DNA from: Trissonchulus latispiculum
Lineage: Eukaryota; Nematoda; Enoplea; Enoplida; Ironidae
Direction of reading: 5' to 3'
Assembly (NCBI GenBank): GCA_030248195.1
Contig: JASAND010013426.1
Coordinates: forward strand, 1-64,000
DNA length: 64,000 nt
Part shown: positions 36,416 to 47,200 of the stretch, piece after piece
How positions within the stretch are numbered: position 1 is the first letter of the stretch
Layout: each line of letters opens with the position of its first letter
Translations under genes and position numbers: made by a program
The notes under the pieces: model-generated
What the model was told of the DNA's origin: nothing
The model's database searches: none
Seen by the model: the letters and a program-made list of their open reading frames with translations, nothing else

Positions 36416-37176
36416 GGTTCTCTTGCGCACCCCCCCCTGCCCTAAATTTTGAGTTTTTTATCTACAACTTTGAAATTGTGTACGGGTGCATACTAGAGGC
36501 TGATGAATTCAAAAAGTTTAAAAATTTTAAATAATGAATAAAAATTTTTAAATTTTGTGTTGGTAAGGGGAGAACAAGGGGAGCCGAAAAATTTTTTTAA
36601 AAAATTTTGCTGGCAACGTCCATACAGTGGTTTTCTGGGGTGCTGAGCACGAATCTGAAATCCGATTTTCGATAAAGCTTTTCGTTGGCTCAGGGTAAGC
36701 TTGCACCTGAAGCTTATAACTTTAGTTTAGGGCCTTTTCAAGAAAGGGTAGAGTAGAGTAGAGCTGGGTTAAAAGCAACTGTTTTAACCATGTTTAACTC
36801 CACTCAAGCTTGAGTTTTCCTCTTTTAAATCTTTAATGAAAAGGATCGAGTTAATTGTAGCGCTACTCTACCCTTTAAAGAAAAGGCCCTTAGTTGAAGC
36901 TAACGGAAAGCTTTATCGAAAAACACCTTTCGGATGCGTGCTCGGCACCCCCGAAAACCCCTGTATGCAAATTTTCAATAAAATTTTCAGAAAAAAATAT
37001 TAGGGTTCCCCTTGGTCCCCCTTACTAAATACAATATAAAATTTTGTACACTTTTAAAATTTTAAAATTTTTTTATTTTTGAATTCATCAGCCGCTAGTA
37101 TGGACCCTTACAAAATTTCAAAGTTATTGTTAAAGAAAGTCAAAAGTTATGACTGGGGGGGATTGCACACGAGACC
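36416..37176. mobile_element. Foldback FB family, copy FB-3, split by a MITE
   Basis: Arms 36,416-36,729 and 36,890-37,176 are inverted and share GCACGAATCTGAAATCC / GGATGCGTGCTCGGC, GGTTTTCTGGGGTGC / CCCCGAAAACCCC and AGGGG-ACAAGGGGA. Flanks TGATTACAT and CGATTACAG agree over the central GATTACA at the 9-bp spacing of FB-1 and FB-4. A 160-bp MITE sits at its centre. Confidence 0.8.
36730..36889. mobile_element. Harbinger-like MITE nested in FB-3 (160 bp)
   Basis: Starts GGGCCTTTTCAAGAAAGGGT and ends with the inverse of GGGCCTTTTCTTTAAAGGGT. TTA flanks both sides (36,727-36,729 and 36,890-36,892). GGG ends and a TTA duplication are typical of PIF/Harbinger MITEs. It interrupts the central stem of the foldback, so it is the younger insertion. 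Confidence 0.85.
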
Positions 37177-37989
37177 CGATTACAGAAATATACTGGGCAA
37201 CAAAATTTAGTTTAGAAATGGACACACAAACTGTTTTGAGCAGAATGTAAAGTGCTCCTTGGAATCACCACTGTAAAAGATGAGATATTTTGCAACTCAT
37301 GTGCGGTCAGACGCCGCGCAGCGGTAAACACTAAACTGGACTCTGTCTGAAAGTGTATCTCAGCCTTCTTAATTTCTTATTGGAGAAATCCATAAATTTA
37401 TTCATGCTAAGTGAATAAATTTGGTTGCTAGCATTAAGATCAAATAAAACCGCTTAAGCAAGGAGACAGCAAAATTTGCAAGTTTAATTGTTCGTCAAGC
37501 TCACGCGCTTACAGCAACAAACTTAAATTTCGAATGCTGGGGGGCCGGCCAAAGTAAATTTTTAGCTGCAGCACTCAATTAACAGGCTTTTTAACGACAA
37601 GTTACTCTGTGCTCATTATTGTAGATGGCACCAGCACTGTACAGGCTTACCAAGATTAACGAAAAAAGTTTTCTACAATGGACCCCCCCCATGTGTCGAA
37701 GGGCATGTGTGGTCCTTATTACCATAAGACGCACCTGAGTCCTTTGAAGTGACATTAGGTGCTGGAATAGTAACACTATACTGTTTCGTTTCAATCCTTT
37801 AATTGCTGTATATAACCATAAGGCTACACGTACTGAATTCATAGAAAAACAAACAATAAGTTAATTGCTTTTCGATTTGCAAAATTTGATACGTCCAAAT
37901 TTATGCACCACGCGCGTCTGGTTAGAAGTTGAAAAGAACCGCTGAACTGCAGTGTTAAAACCAGATTTATCCGGTTTGTCGATTCATCA
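37177..37989. other. No gene seen upstream of the candidate promoter
   Basis: Mixed sequence with a C-run near 37,683 and no splice-bordered open frame. The 83-codon minus-strand frame at 37,591-37,842 has no supporting feature. Confidence 0.45.
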
Positions 37990-38248
37990 CGCTGTCCCTA
38001 TCATTGGCCGTTTTACAAACTCGTCTGTGATTGGTTGTTATCAATCTCCGCCTTCTCTATTTGTGCAGTTCAGGTCATAACTAAGGAATATTGAATATAA
38101 GCTTGTTATTCGTTCTGTCGTCGTCGTTGCGTGTTTTCATCGTGTGTTAAATCCATCCATAAGTAGATATTACAGTTCCTGTTTATAATTTCTTAAATCT
38201 CCAAGTTTATATAACAATTGGTGTTTGAACTAGCTCCAAGCCGTCGTC
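37990..38248 (+). promoter_or_regulatory. Candidate promoter and 5' UTR with two CCAAT boxes
   Basis: Two inverted CCAAT boxes (ATTGG at 38,003-38,007 and 38,030-38,034) lie 27 bp apart, about 215-245 bp upstream of the start codon of the exon-array gene. No TATA box sits at a convincing distance. The start codon context is GTCGTCATGTCC. Paired CCAAT boxes suggest NF-Y-type control; the transcription start is not determinable here. Confidence 0.4.
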
Positions 38249-38268
38249 ATGTCCAGTCATGAAAAAAC
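38249..38268 (+). CDS. First coding exon of the exon-array gene
   Basis: ATG followed by codons for SSHEK and two bases of a threonine codon, then a perfect donor AC|GTAAGT. Short, but the donor and phase match all downstream exons. The intron runs about 3.2 kb to the first A exon and contains a foldback, a MITE fragment and the minisatellite-ended element. Confidence 0.6.
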
Positions 38269-41200
38269 GTAAGTTGTTTGGTCTGGTACTATACAATAGA
38301 GGAAACTGTTTTTTTGTTTTAACAAATATAGATTCGAAGAACTGGATTTCCGAATGTATGGGATAAAACTGATTAATACGGGTTGCGTTGCTTAAGCTTA
38401 TCTCCGACCTACAAAGCTAGCACTTATTGAACGTTATAACCATAAGTATCAACATGGTCTTATGCATTTTCTCCTCTTATTCTGCAATACCGTACTCACT
38501 TGCTTAAGAGAACATGCTCACGCAAGAGAATATGTTCGCTTAAGTGAGTGTTCAGTACAGCCAAAAAACAATCGTCGATTTTGCTATTTCATTTTTTATA
38601 ATTATTATAGTCACTTTTTATGATGGGAATGGTTTAGAGCTGAATCGAAATTGCGACGAAACCCTATTTGACGTATAGAGTTGAAGTTTGATGTGAGTAG
38701 GTTTTCAGACCTGCTATTAAAAATGTAAATTTATTAAAAAACTTTCTTAAAAGTTGTAAACGTTTAGTTGTTGTGAGAGGGAACGAAGGGGATCAAAATT
38801 TTTTGTCACCGATTTAGCTGAAAAGGGTTTTCGGCGTCGCTGAACACGAAACTGAAGTCCACTGCTTGATTCAGGTTTTCGTTAGATTAATTATAAACTG
38901 AAGCTGTAGGTAAGCTTACTATTAAGCCTGGCATGATAAAATGAAAAACAGAATCAAAAACGGACTTAAGATTTGTGTTCAGCGACCAAGAAAACTCCTC
39001 TATGCAACTTTGGAGCTAAATCGAAATAAAATTTATTCCCCCAGCCCCCACTTTGAAATTTCACTTTTAAAAATTATAAAAATCTTTTTAAAAATTTAAA
39101 AATATCAGCTTTTTTGAAATCAGCAGGTCCAATACCCTACCCTATCAAATATCAACTCGATCCGTGAAATTGTTTCTTTTTCGTATTTTCAAGAGTATAT
39201 AATGTCAAGAGTAGGAAGCTTAGCCTTCCTACTGGAAATGGCCTGCGAAATGCTCGGCACATTAAGGCCGAAATCTCGGGCGGGGTCCCACTTACCTTTG
39301 TTCAGCATGTGTTTATATGGGTTTGAACTAAAGTGCATCTGATTGGCTAATTCCCTACCTTATGTCAAAATTACGAGTATAAGTGAGGTGGAATTTCCAG
39401 CAAAAGCTTTTATATTTACCATATACATAGGTGATTTCTGTACTTCAACTGGAACAGATTTTTTAGCAAGAGTTGTTTTTAGCGAAATTATTTGTACGAG
39501 CATATGTTAGCATTGTCGCCGATAAACTAATAATTTAAATTGCAAAATATTGCGCATTAGCAATGACAGCAATATTAGAGAGGTTAAATCGAAACTATTC
39601 TTTGCGTACATTACTCTATACTTTCATTCTATGTCTATTTCTTCCAAACAATTTTGTCTATTTTCTCAGCAGCTAGTGCTATCTAACTGGTTACTGGGGA
39701 AGTTTAAATGTGAAACGTGTAGTGCTAGAAAATGTGACAAAAACAATGAACACCTTTGAGCAATTTTCAGTCGTAATCAACTTACGTACAACTAATTAAC
39801 GACGTAGTCTTAACATGTTATTAATTTTTCTGAACCGCCAACCTATCCTTAGGTGTAGTCGAAGTAATTCAAATTCTGCATTCGTGAGCATAGATGCGTC
39901 TAGCAAAGTTGATAGTTCTGCCGAACCAAAAAATTAGCTGTCCTCATTTCACTGTGATGGATAATTGAATTGTTGTTCTAACGTTTTTGTGAATGCTAAC
40001 TATTCAGATAAACGTTGTTTTATACAAAGTACAGAGGAATCTACGCTTGTTGATACTCCGGTAGGCGCACACCTTACAAAACTGAGGGTATACTGTAAAA
40101 CGCTCTACTCCGGTAGGCGCACACCTTACTACACTGAAGGTTGACTGCAAAACGCTCTACTCCGGTAGGCGCACACCTTACAAAACTGAGGGTATACTGT
40201 AAAACGCTCTACTCCGGGAGGCGCACACCTTACAAAGAGTGACTTCTTGTCGTCGTTAATATGTACTAAACTGATTGCAATTGCATCGATAGTCACGGAT
40301 TTGGCTCATTTCCACACACAAAATAGGAACATATGTTCTCAAAATGAAGACAAAACAATACAGTTCGAACTGACAGAGATAAATTCAGCTATAAAGTTTG
40401 AAAACTTGAAAATCACTGTGATTTGCCCTCCAAGGTCATGTTGCGACAGAACGGTACCGAAATTCGTGTCAACTAATATGGCAAATTAATTCTGTGGGTT
40501 GGCTAATATTTTAATACTAAAACGACTCCGAGATATCCATCCATTCGTTCACAGTATATACATTCTTCAATTGTGAACTTAGATTTTTTCAGCTAACTGT
40601 GCACTCAAACTTTAACTTGCTCTAACTTTCAGCTCTATCTTGCATACAGCGAAAAATGTTTCTGCCACAAACTTTTTAACCTAACTTTTTCATTTTCCTA
40701 TGTTTAACACATGTCAAGGTCACCTTTAAAGGGCTCTACAGGACGATAGAAGCAATATTACGCAAAACGCTCTTGTCTTGTTTTTTGGACCCATGGGGAC
40801 TACAAAATATGTGAACATGAGCAAAATCGGAGATGGTCGAAAAATCGGCCAAAATGCGACCCCCCCTCCTTAATTACAGAATGTCTCCTAAAATTGGCGC
40901 CTGTAACAGCGGAACTTACCTTTTCAATAGATTTTTGTTATATTTTTCTTTTGTATTTAGTTCCGACAACTATATCTATACCTGCTTGTCATGTTGAAGG
41001 TGATTAATTAATTTAATTTTAGTTTGCAATCAGTTTAGTACATATTAATGACGACAAGAAATCACTCTTTGTAAGGTGTGCGCCTACCGGAGTAGAGCGT
41101 TTTGCAGTCAACCTTCAGTGTAGTAAGGTGTGCGCCTAGCGGAGTAGAGCGTTTCACAGTATACCCTCAGTTTTGTAAGGTGTGCGCCTGCCGGAGTAGA

Positions 41201-44200
41201 GCGTTTTACAGTATACCCTCAGTTTTGTAAGGTGTGCGCCTACCGGAGTAGAGCGTTTTACAGTATACCCTCAGTTTTGTAAGGTGTGCGCCTACCGGAG
41301 TAGAGCGTTTTACAGTATACCCTCAGTTTTGTATGGTGTGCGCCTACCGGAGTAGAGCATTTCTAACAATTGCGAAAAATTGTAAGGTGTGCGCCTACCG
41401 GAGTATTCGACTGTGCCAAATTGTGACGATACTACTTTTCAGACTGTTGCTAAGAGAGGAATCCGAACCTGAGATCGAGATCATCGCTGAATATCCTCCA
41501 CGGAATTTGCCTAACGTGTGGCAGCAAGTCGCAACAGCGGATCCAGCTTCTACTTCGTACGTGTTCTACGGATATTTAGGATTTGAGCTTTTAGCAGTTT
41601 CAGGCAGAACAAGTACTGTTTATCCGTCCGCGAAGAGACCGTTAGCGATAACAGATTTATTAACTAACTTTCTTCTGTATCTTCCGGGCCCCTGAGCACG
41701 GATTCGGACCGCAGACTGTGGAATGTCCACGGTGCCGGTCATACCCGCAATAAAGTCTGTGCAAATATCCATGCCGAAATATGAAAGTGCGATAGCTTAG
41801 TAAAATCGCCCTCGTCTTAAAAAGACAATTCCGTTTTGTTAACAATTGAAAATGTATTATGTTTGTAAACATGTGGTTGTTATTGTACACTTTAGCGACT
41901 GGAAAGAGGAAGATCAGGATGTTCAAATTGTCGCAGAATTTCCGCCAAGAAATGTTGCCCCGCGCCGCAACGTTCCGCGTTATGGCGTTCCCCTAAACAC
42001 GAACGGAGGAAGGTAAATGTGTGCACATGCTTCTGTACATAAATGGTCTGTTGAGGACTATACTGTAGCTAAGTTTGCCTCGCTAACACTGATATAGCAC
42101 AAACCGATTTCTAATTACAGGCGCAACTAGAGGCCTGCAATACGGCCCGCGGCCCGGCCCGGCCCGGCCCAGCTCGGTTCGCGGGCCGGGCCGAGCCGGC
42201 CGACGGCCAAATTCACGGGACGGGCCGAGTTGTGGGCCGAAGCTCACGGGTCGGGCCGGGCCACGAGCCGAGTTTTCGGGCTGCTCCCATTATTTTTGCC
42301 AGATTTTACTGAAGAAAAATAACTGAAATGTTTAGCTGGAACGAATTTTGCGCTTCTTAGCCATGTTTCTTCGTTTTCAGGAACTAGATTCAGTATTTTC
42401 ATATCATACATAAGTGCTACTGTGTATTACTGTTCTGTTACTGATCTGTATAATCAGTATGCTGAAGCTCATTTCTGCGGGTCTAGTCAAAAAATATTAT
42501 TTAAAATGTTGTCCAGCACAACCCTGCGGTTCAAAACGTTCGGAACAAGCACTTCAAACTGTTTCAATAAGAAGAATCAATTTAAGCTGTTATTTGCAAA
42601 ACTTAGTGCTCAAAATTAATGTCAAATCTCGCAATTCATTGATTATTTTTGCGACTACAATACAAAAACTTCAAACGAATTTCAATAAAAAGATTGGAAT
42701 TTTGTGAAAGTTTGCACTTTATGACAAAATTAAAAATTTCAGGTGCCGGGCCGTACCGGGCCGCAAAAATTCGGCCCGCGCAGATCTCTAACCGTAACGT
42801 GTTCGCAGTCTGTTTCTGTAGGACTGTTGCTAAGGTGACTCGTTCCACTTTGATGAACCTTTATATCACATTAGGAGTGAGAAGTCTCTATTGTCTACAG
42901 CCTCTTCATATAGAAGGCTTATAGAAGCAGCTTGGATGTAAAGTTATAGCTACTTAATTTTAGTTAAATATGCGTGTCGTGTAGCCTTCTTATGAATAAA
43001 ACGGTTTGAAATTAGGAAATACAGAATTGTATTGTTACAATTTAATCTCTGTAGTCACGTAACAAGTTAAGATACTTGTCTTAGCTTTAGTTGTAAGCTA
43101 TTTTTGTAGTTATGTCATAAAAATGTGACAGTGGGCAGTGGAAATTACAGTGATCGGAGGGGGGTTTCAGGCTGCGGGCGTCCTGTACTTTTCTTCTGAG
43201 GCCGGACAGTGTCGTGGGTGCAACCTTTGTCTATAATGACACGTGAATTCATAGAGGCACGTTGTAATACTGCTGTGACGGGAACCGTCCAAGTTCACAT
43301 TGTCGACTGTGCCAAATTGTGACGATACTACTTTTCAGACTGTTGCTAAGAGAGGAATCCGAACCTGAGATCGAGATCATCGCTGAATATCCTCCACGGA
43401 ATTTGCCTAACGTGTGGCAGCAAGTCGCAACAGCGGATCCAGCTTCTACTTCGTACGTGTTCTACGGATATTTAGGATTTGAGCTTTTAGCAGTTTCAGG
43501 CAGAACAAGTACTGTTTATCCGTCCGCGAAGAGACCGTTAGCGATAACAGATTTATTAACTAACTTTCTTCTGTATCTTCCGGGCCCCTGAGCACGGATT
43601 CGGACCGCAGACTGTGGAATGTCCACGGTGCCGGTCATACCCGCAATAAAGTCTGTGCAAATATCCATGCCGAAATATGAAAGTGCGATAGCTTAGTAAA
43701 ATCGCCCTCGTCTTAAAAAGACAATTCCGTTTTGTTAACAATTGAAAATGTATTATGTTTGTAAACATGTGGTTGTTATTGTACACTTTAGCGACTGGAA
43801 AGAGGAAGATCAGGATGTTCAAATTGTCGCAGAATTTCCGCCAAGAAATGTTGCCCCGCGCCGCAACGTTCCGCGTTATGGCGTTCCCCTAAACACGAAC
43901 GGAGGAAGGTAAATGTGTGCACATGCTTCTGTACATAAATGGTCTGTTGAGGACTATACTGTAGCTAAGTTTGCCTCGCTAACACTGATATAGCACAAAC
44001 CGATTTCTAATTACAGGCGCAACTAGAGGCCTGCAATACGGCCCGCGGCCCGGCCCGGCCCGGCCCAGCTCGGTTCGCGGGCCGGGCCGAGCCGGCCGAC
44101 GGCCAAATTCACGGGACGGGCCGAGTTGTGGGCCGAAGCTCACGGGTCGGGCCGGGCCACGAGCCGAGTTTTCGGGCTGCTCCCATTATTTTTGCCAGAT

Positions 44201-47200
44201 TTTACTGAAGAAAAATAACTGAAATGTTTAGCTGGAACGAATTTTGCGCTTCTTAGCCATGTTTCTTCGTTTTCAGGAACTAGATTCAGTATTTTCATAT
44301 CATACATAAGTGCTACTGTGTATTACTGTTCTGTTACTGATCTGTATAATCAGTATGCTGAAGCTCATTTCTGCGGGTCTAGTCAAAAAATATTATTTAA
44401 AATGTTGTCCAGCACAACCCTGCGGTTCAAAACGTTCGGAACAAGCACTTCAAACTGTTTCAATAAGAAGAATCAATTTAAGCTGTTATTTGCAAAACTT
44501 AGTGCTCAAAATTAATGTCAAATCTCGCAATTCATTGATTATTTTTGCGACTACAATACAAAAACTTCAAACGAATTTCAATAAAAAGATTGGAATTTTG
44601 TGAAAGTTTGCACTTTATGACAAAATTAAAAATTTCAGGTGCCGGGCCGTACCGGGCCGCAAAAATTCGGCCCGCGCAGATCTCTAACCGTAACGTGTTC
44701 GCAGTCTGTTTCTGTAGGACTGTTGCTAAGGTGACTCGTTCCACTTTGATGAACCTTTATATCACATTAGGAGTGAGAAGTCTCTATTGTCTACAGCCTC
44801 TTCATATAGAAGGCTTATAGAAGCAGCTTGGATGTAAAGTTATAGCTACTTAATTTTAGTTAAATATGCGTGTCGTGTAGCCTTCTTATGAATAAAACGG
44901 TTTGAAATTAGGAAATACAGAATTGTATTGTTACAATTTAATCTCTGTAGTCACGTAACAAGTTAAGATACTTGTCTTAGCTTTAGTTGTAAGCTATTTT
45001 TGTAGTTATGTCATAAAAATGTGACAGTGGGCAGTGGAAATTACAGTGATCAGGGGGGGGGTTTCAGGCTGCGGGCGTCCTGTACTTTTCTTCTGAGGCC
45101 GGACAGTGTCGTGGGTGCAACCTTTGTCTATAATGACACGTGAATTCATAGAGGCACGTTGTAATACTGCTGTGACGGGAACCGTCCAAGTTCACATTGT
45201 CGACTGTGCCAAATTGTGACGATACTACTTTTCAGACTGTTGCTAAGAGAGGAATCCGAACCTGAGATCGAGATCATCGCTGAATATCCTCCACGGAATT
45301 TGCCTAACGTGTGGCAGCAAGTCGCAACAGCGGATCCAGCTTCTACTTCGTACGTGTTCTACGGATATTTAGGATTTGAGCTTTTAGCAGTTTCAGGCAG
45401 AACAAGTACTGTTTATCCGTCCGCGAAGAGACCGTTAGCGATAACAGATTTATTAACTAACTTTCTTCTGTATCTTCCGGGCCCCTGAGCACGGATTCGG
45501 ACCGCAGACTGTGGAATGTCCACGGTGCCGGTCATACCCGCAATAAAGTCTGTGCAAATATCCATGCCGAAATATGAAAGTGCGATAGCTTAGTAAAATC
45601 GCCCTCGTCTTAAAAAGACAATTCCGTTTTGTTAACAATTGAAAATGTATTATGTTTGTAAACATGTGGTTGTTATTGTACACTTTAGCGACTGGAAAGA
45701 GGAAGATCAGGATGTTCAAATTGTCGCAGAATTTCCGCCAAGAAATGTTGCCCCGCGCCGCAACGTTCCGCGTTATGGCGTTCCCCTAAACACGAACGGA
45801 GGAAGGTAAATGTGTGCACATGCTTCTGTACATAAATGGTCTGTTGAGGACTATACTGTAGCTAAGTTTGCCTCGCTAACACTGATATAGCACAAACCGA
45901 TTTCTAATTACAGGCGCAACTAGAGGCCTGCAATACGGCCCGCGGCCCGGCCCGGCCCGGCCCAGCTCGGTTCGCGGGCCGGGCCGAGCCGGCCGACGGC
46001 CAAATTCACGGGACGGGCCGAGTTGTGGGCCGAAGCTCACGGGTCGGGCCGGGCCACGAGCCGAGTTTTCGGGCTGCTCCCATTATTTTTGCCAGATTTT
46101 ACTGAAGAAAAATAACTGAAATGTTTAGCTGGAACGAATTTTGCGCTTCTTAGCCATGTTTCTTCGTTTTCAGGAACTAGATTCAGTATTTTCATATCAT
46201 ACATAAGTGCTACTGTGTATTACTGTTCTGTTACTGATCTGTATAATCAGTATGCTGAAGCTCATTTCTGCGGGTCTAGTCAAAAAATATTATTTAAAAT
46301 GTTGTCCAGCACAACCCTGCGGTTCAAAACGTTCGGAACAAGCACTTCAAACTGTTTCAATAAGAAGAATCAATTTAAGCTGTTATTTGCAAAACTTAGT
46401 GCTCAAAATTAATGTCAAATCTCGCAATTCATTGATTATTTTTGCGACTACAATACAAAAACTTCAAACGAATTTCAATAAAAAGATTGGAATTTTGTGA
46501 AAGTTTGCACTTTATGACAAAATTAAAAATTTCAGGTGCCGGGCCGTACCGGGCCGCAAAAATTCGGCCCGCGCAGATCTCTAACCGTAACGTGTTCGCA
46601 GTCTGTTTCTGTAGGACTGTTGCTAAGGTGACTCGTTCCACTTTGATGAACCTTTATATCACATTAGGAGTGAGAAGTCTCTATTGTCTACAGCCTCTTC
46701 ATATAGAAGGCTTATAGAAGCAGCTTGGATGTAAAGTTATAGCTACTTAATTTTAGTTAAATATGCGTGTCGTGTAGCCTTCTTATGAATAAAACGGTTT
46801 GAAATTAGGAAATACAGAATTGTATTGTTACAATTTAATCTCTGTAGTCACGTAACAAGTTAAGATACTTGTCTTAGCTTTAGTTGTAAGCTATTTTTGT
46901 AGTTATGTCATAAAAATGTGACAGTGGGCAGTGGAAATTACAGTGATCAGGGGGGGGGGTTTCAGGCTGCGGGCGTCCTGTACTTTTCTTCTGAGGCCGG
47001 ACAGTGTCGTGGGTGCAACCTTTGTCTATAATGACACGTGAATTCATAGAGGCACGTTGTAATACTGCTGTGACGGGAACCGTCCAAGTTCACATTGTCG
47101 ACTGTGCCAAATTGTGACGATACTACTTTTCAGACTGTTGCTAAGAGAGGAATCCGAACCTGAGATCGAGATCATCGCTGAATATCCTCCACGGAATTTG

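Noticed and set aside
41700..41760. CxxC-containing peptide (QTVECPRCRS) after exon A, suggesting a LITAF-like domain
   Set aside because: Only one CxxC, a stop follows within a few codons, and no second half with HxCPxC was found; probably chance.
42414..42707. 97-codon frame repeated in each 1.9-kb unit
   Set aside because: Lies inside the GC-rich hAT-like element between its arms; the repetition follows from the unit duplication and a second frame overlaps it.
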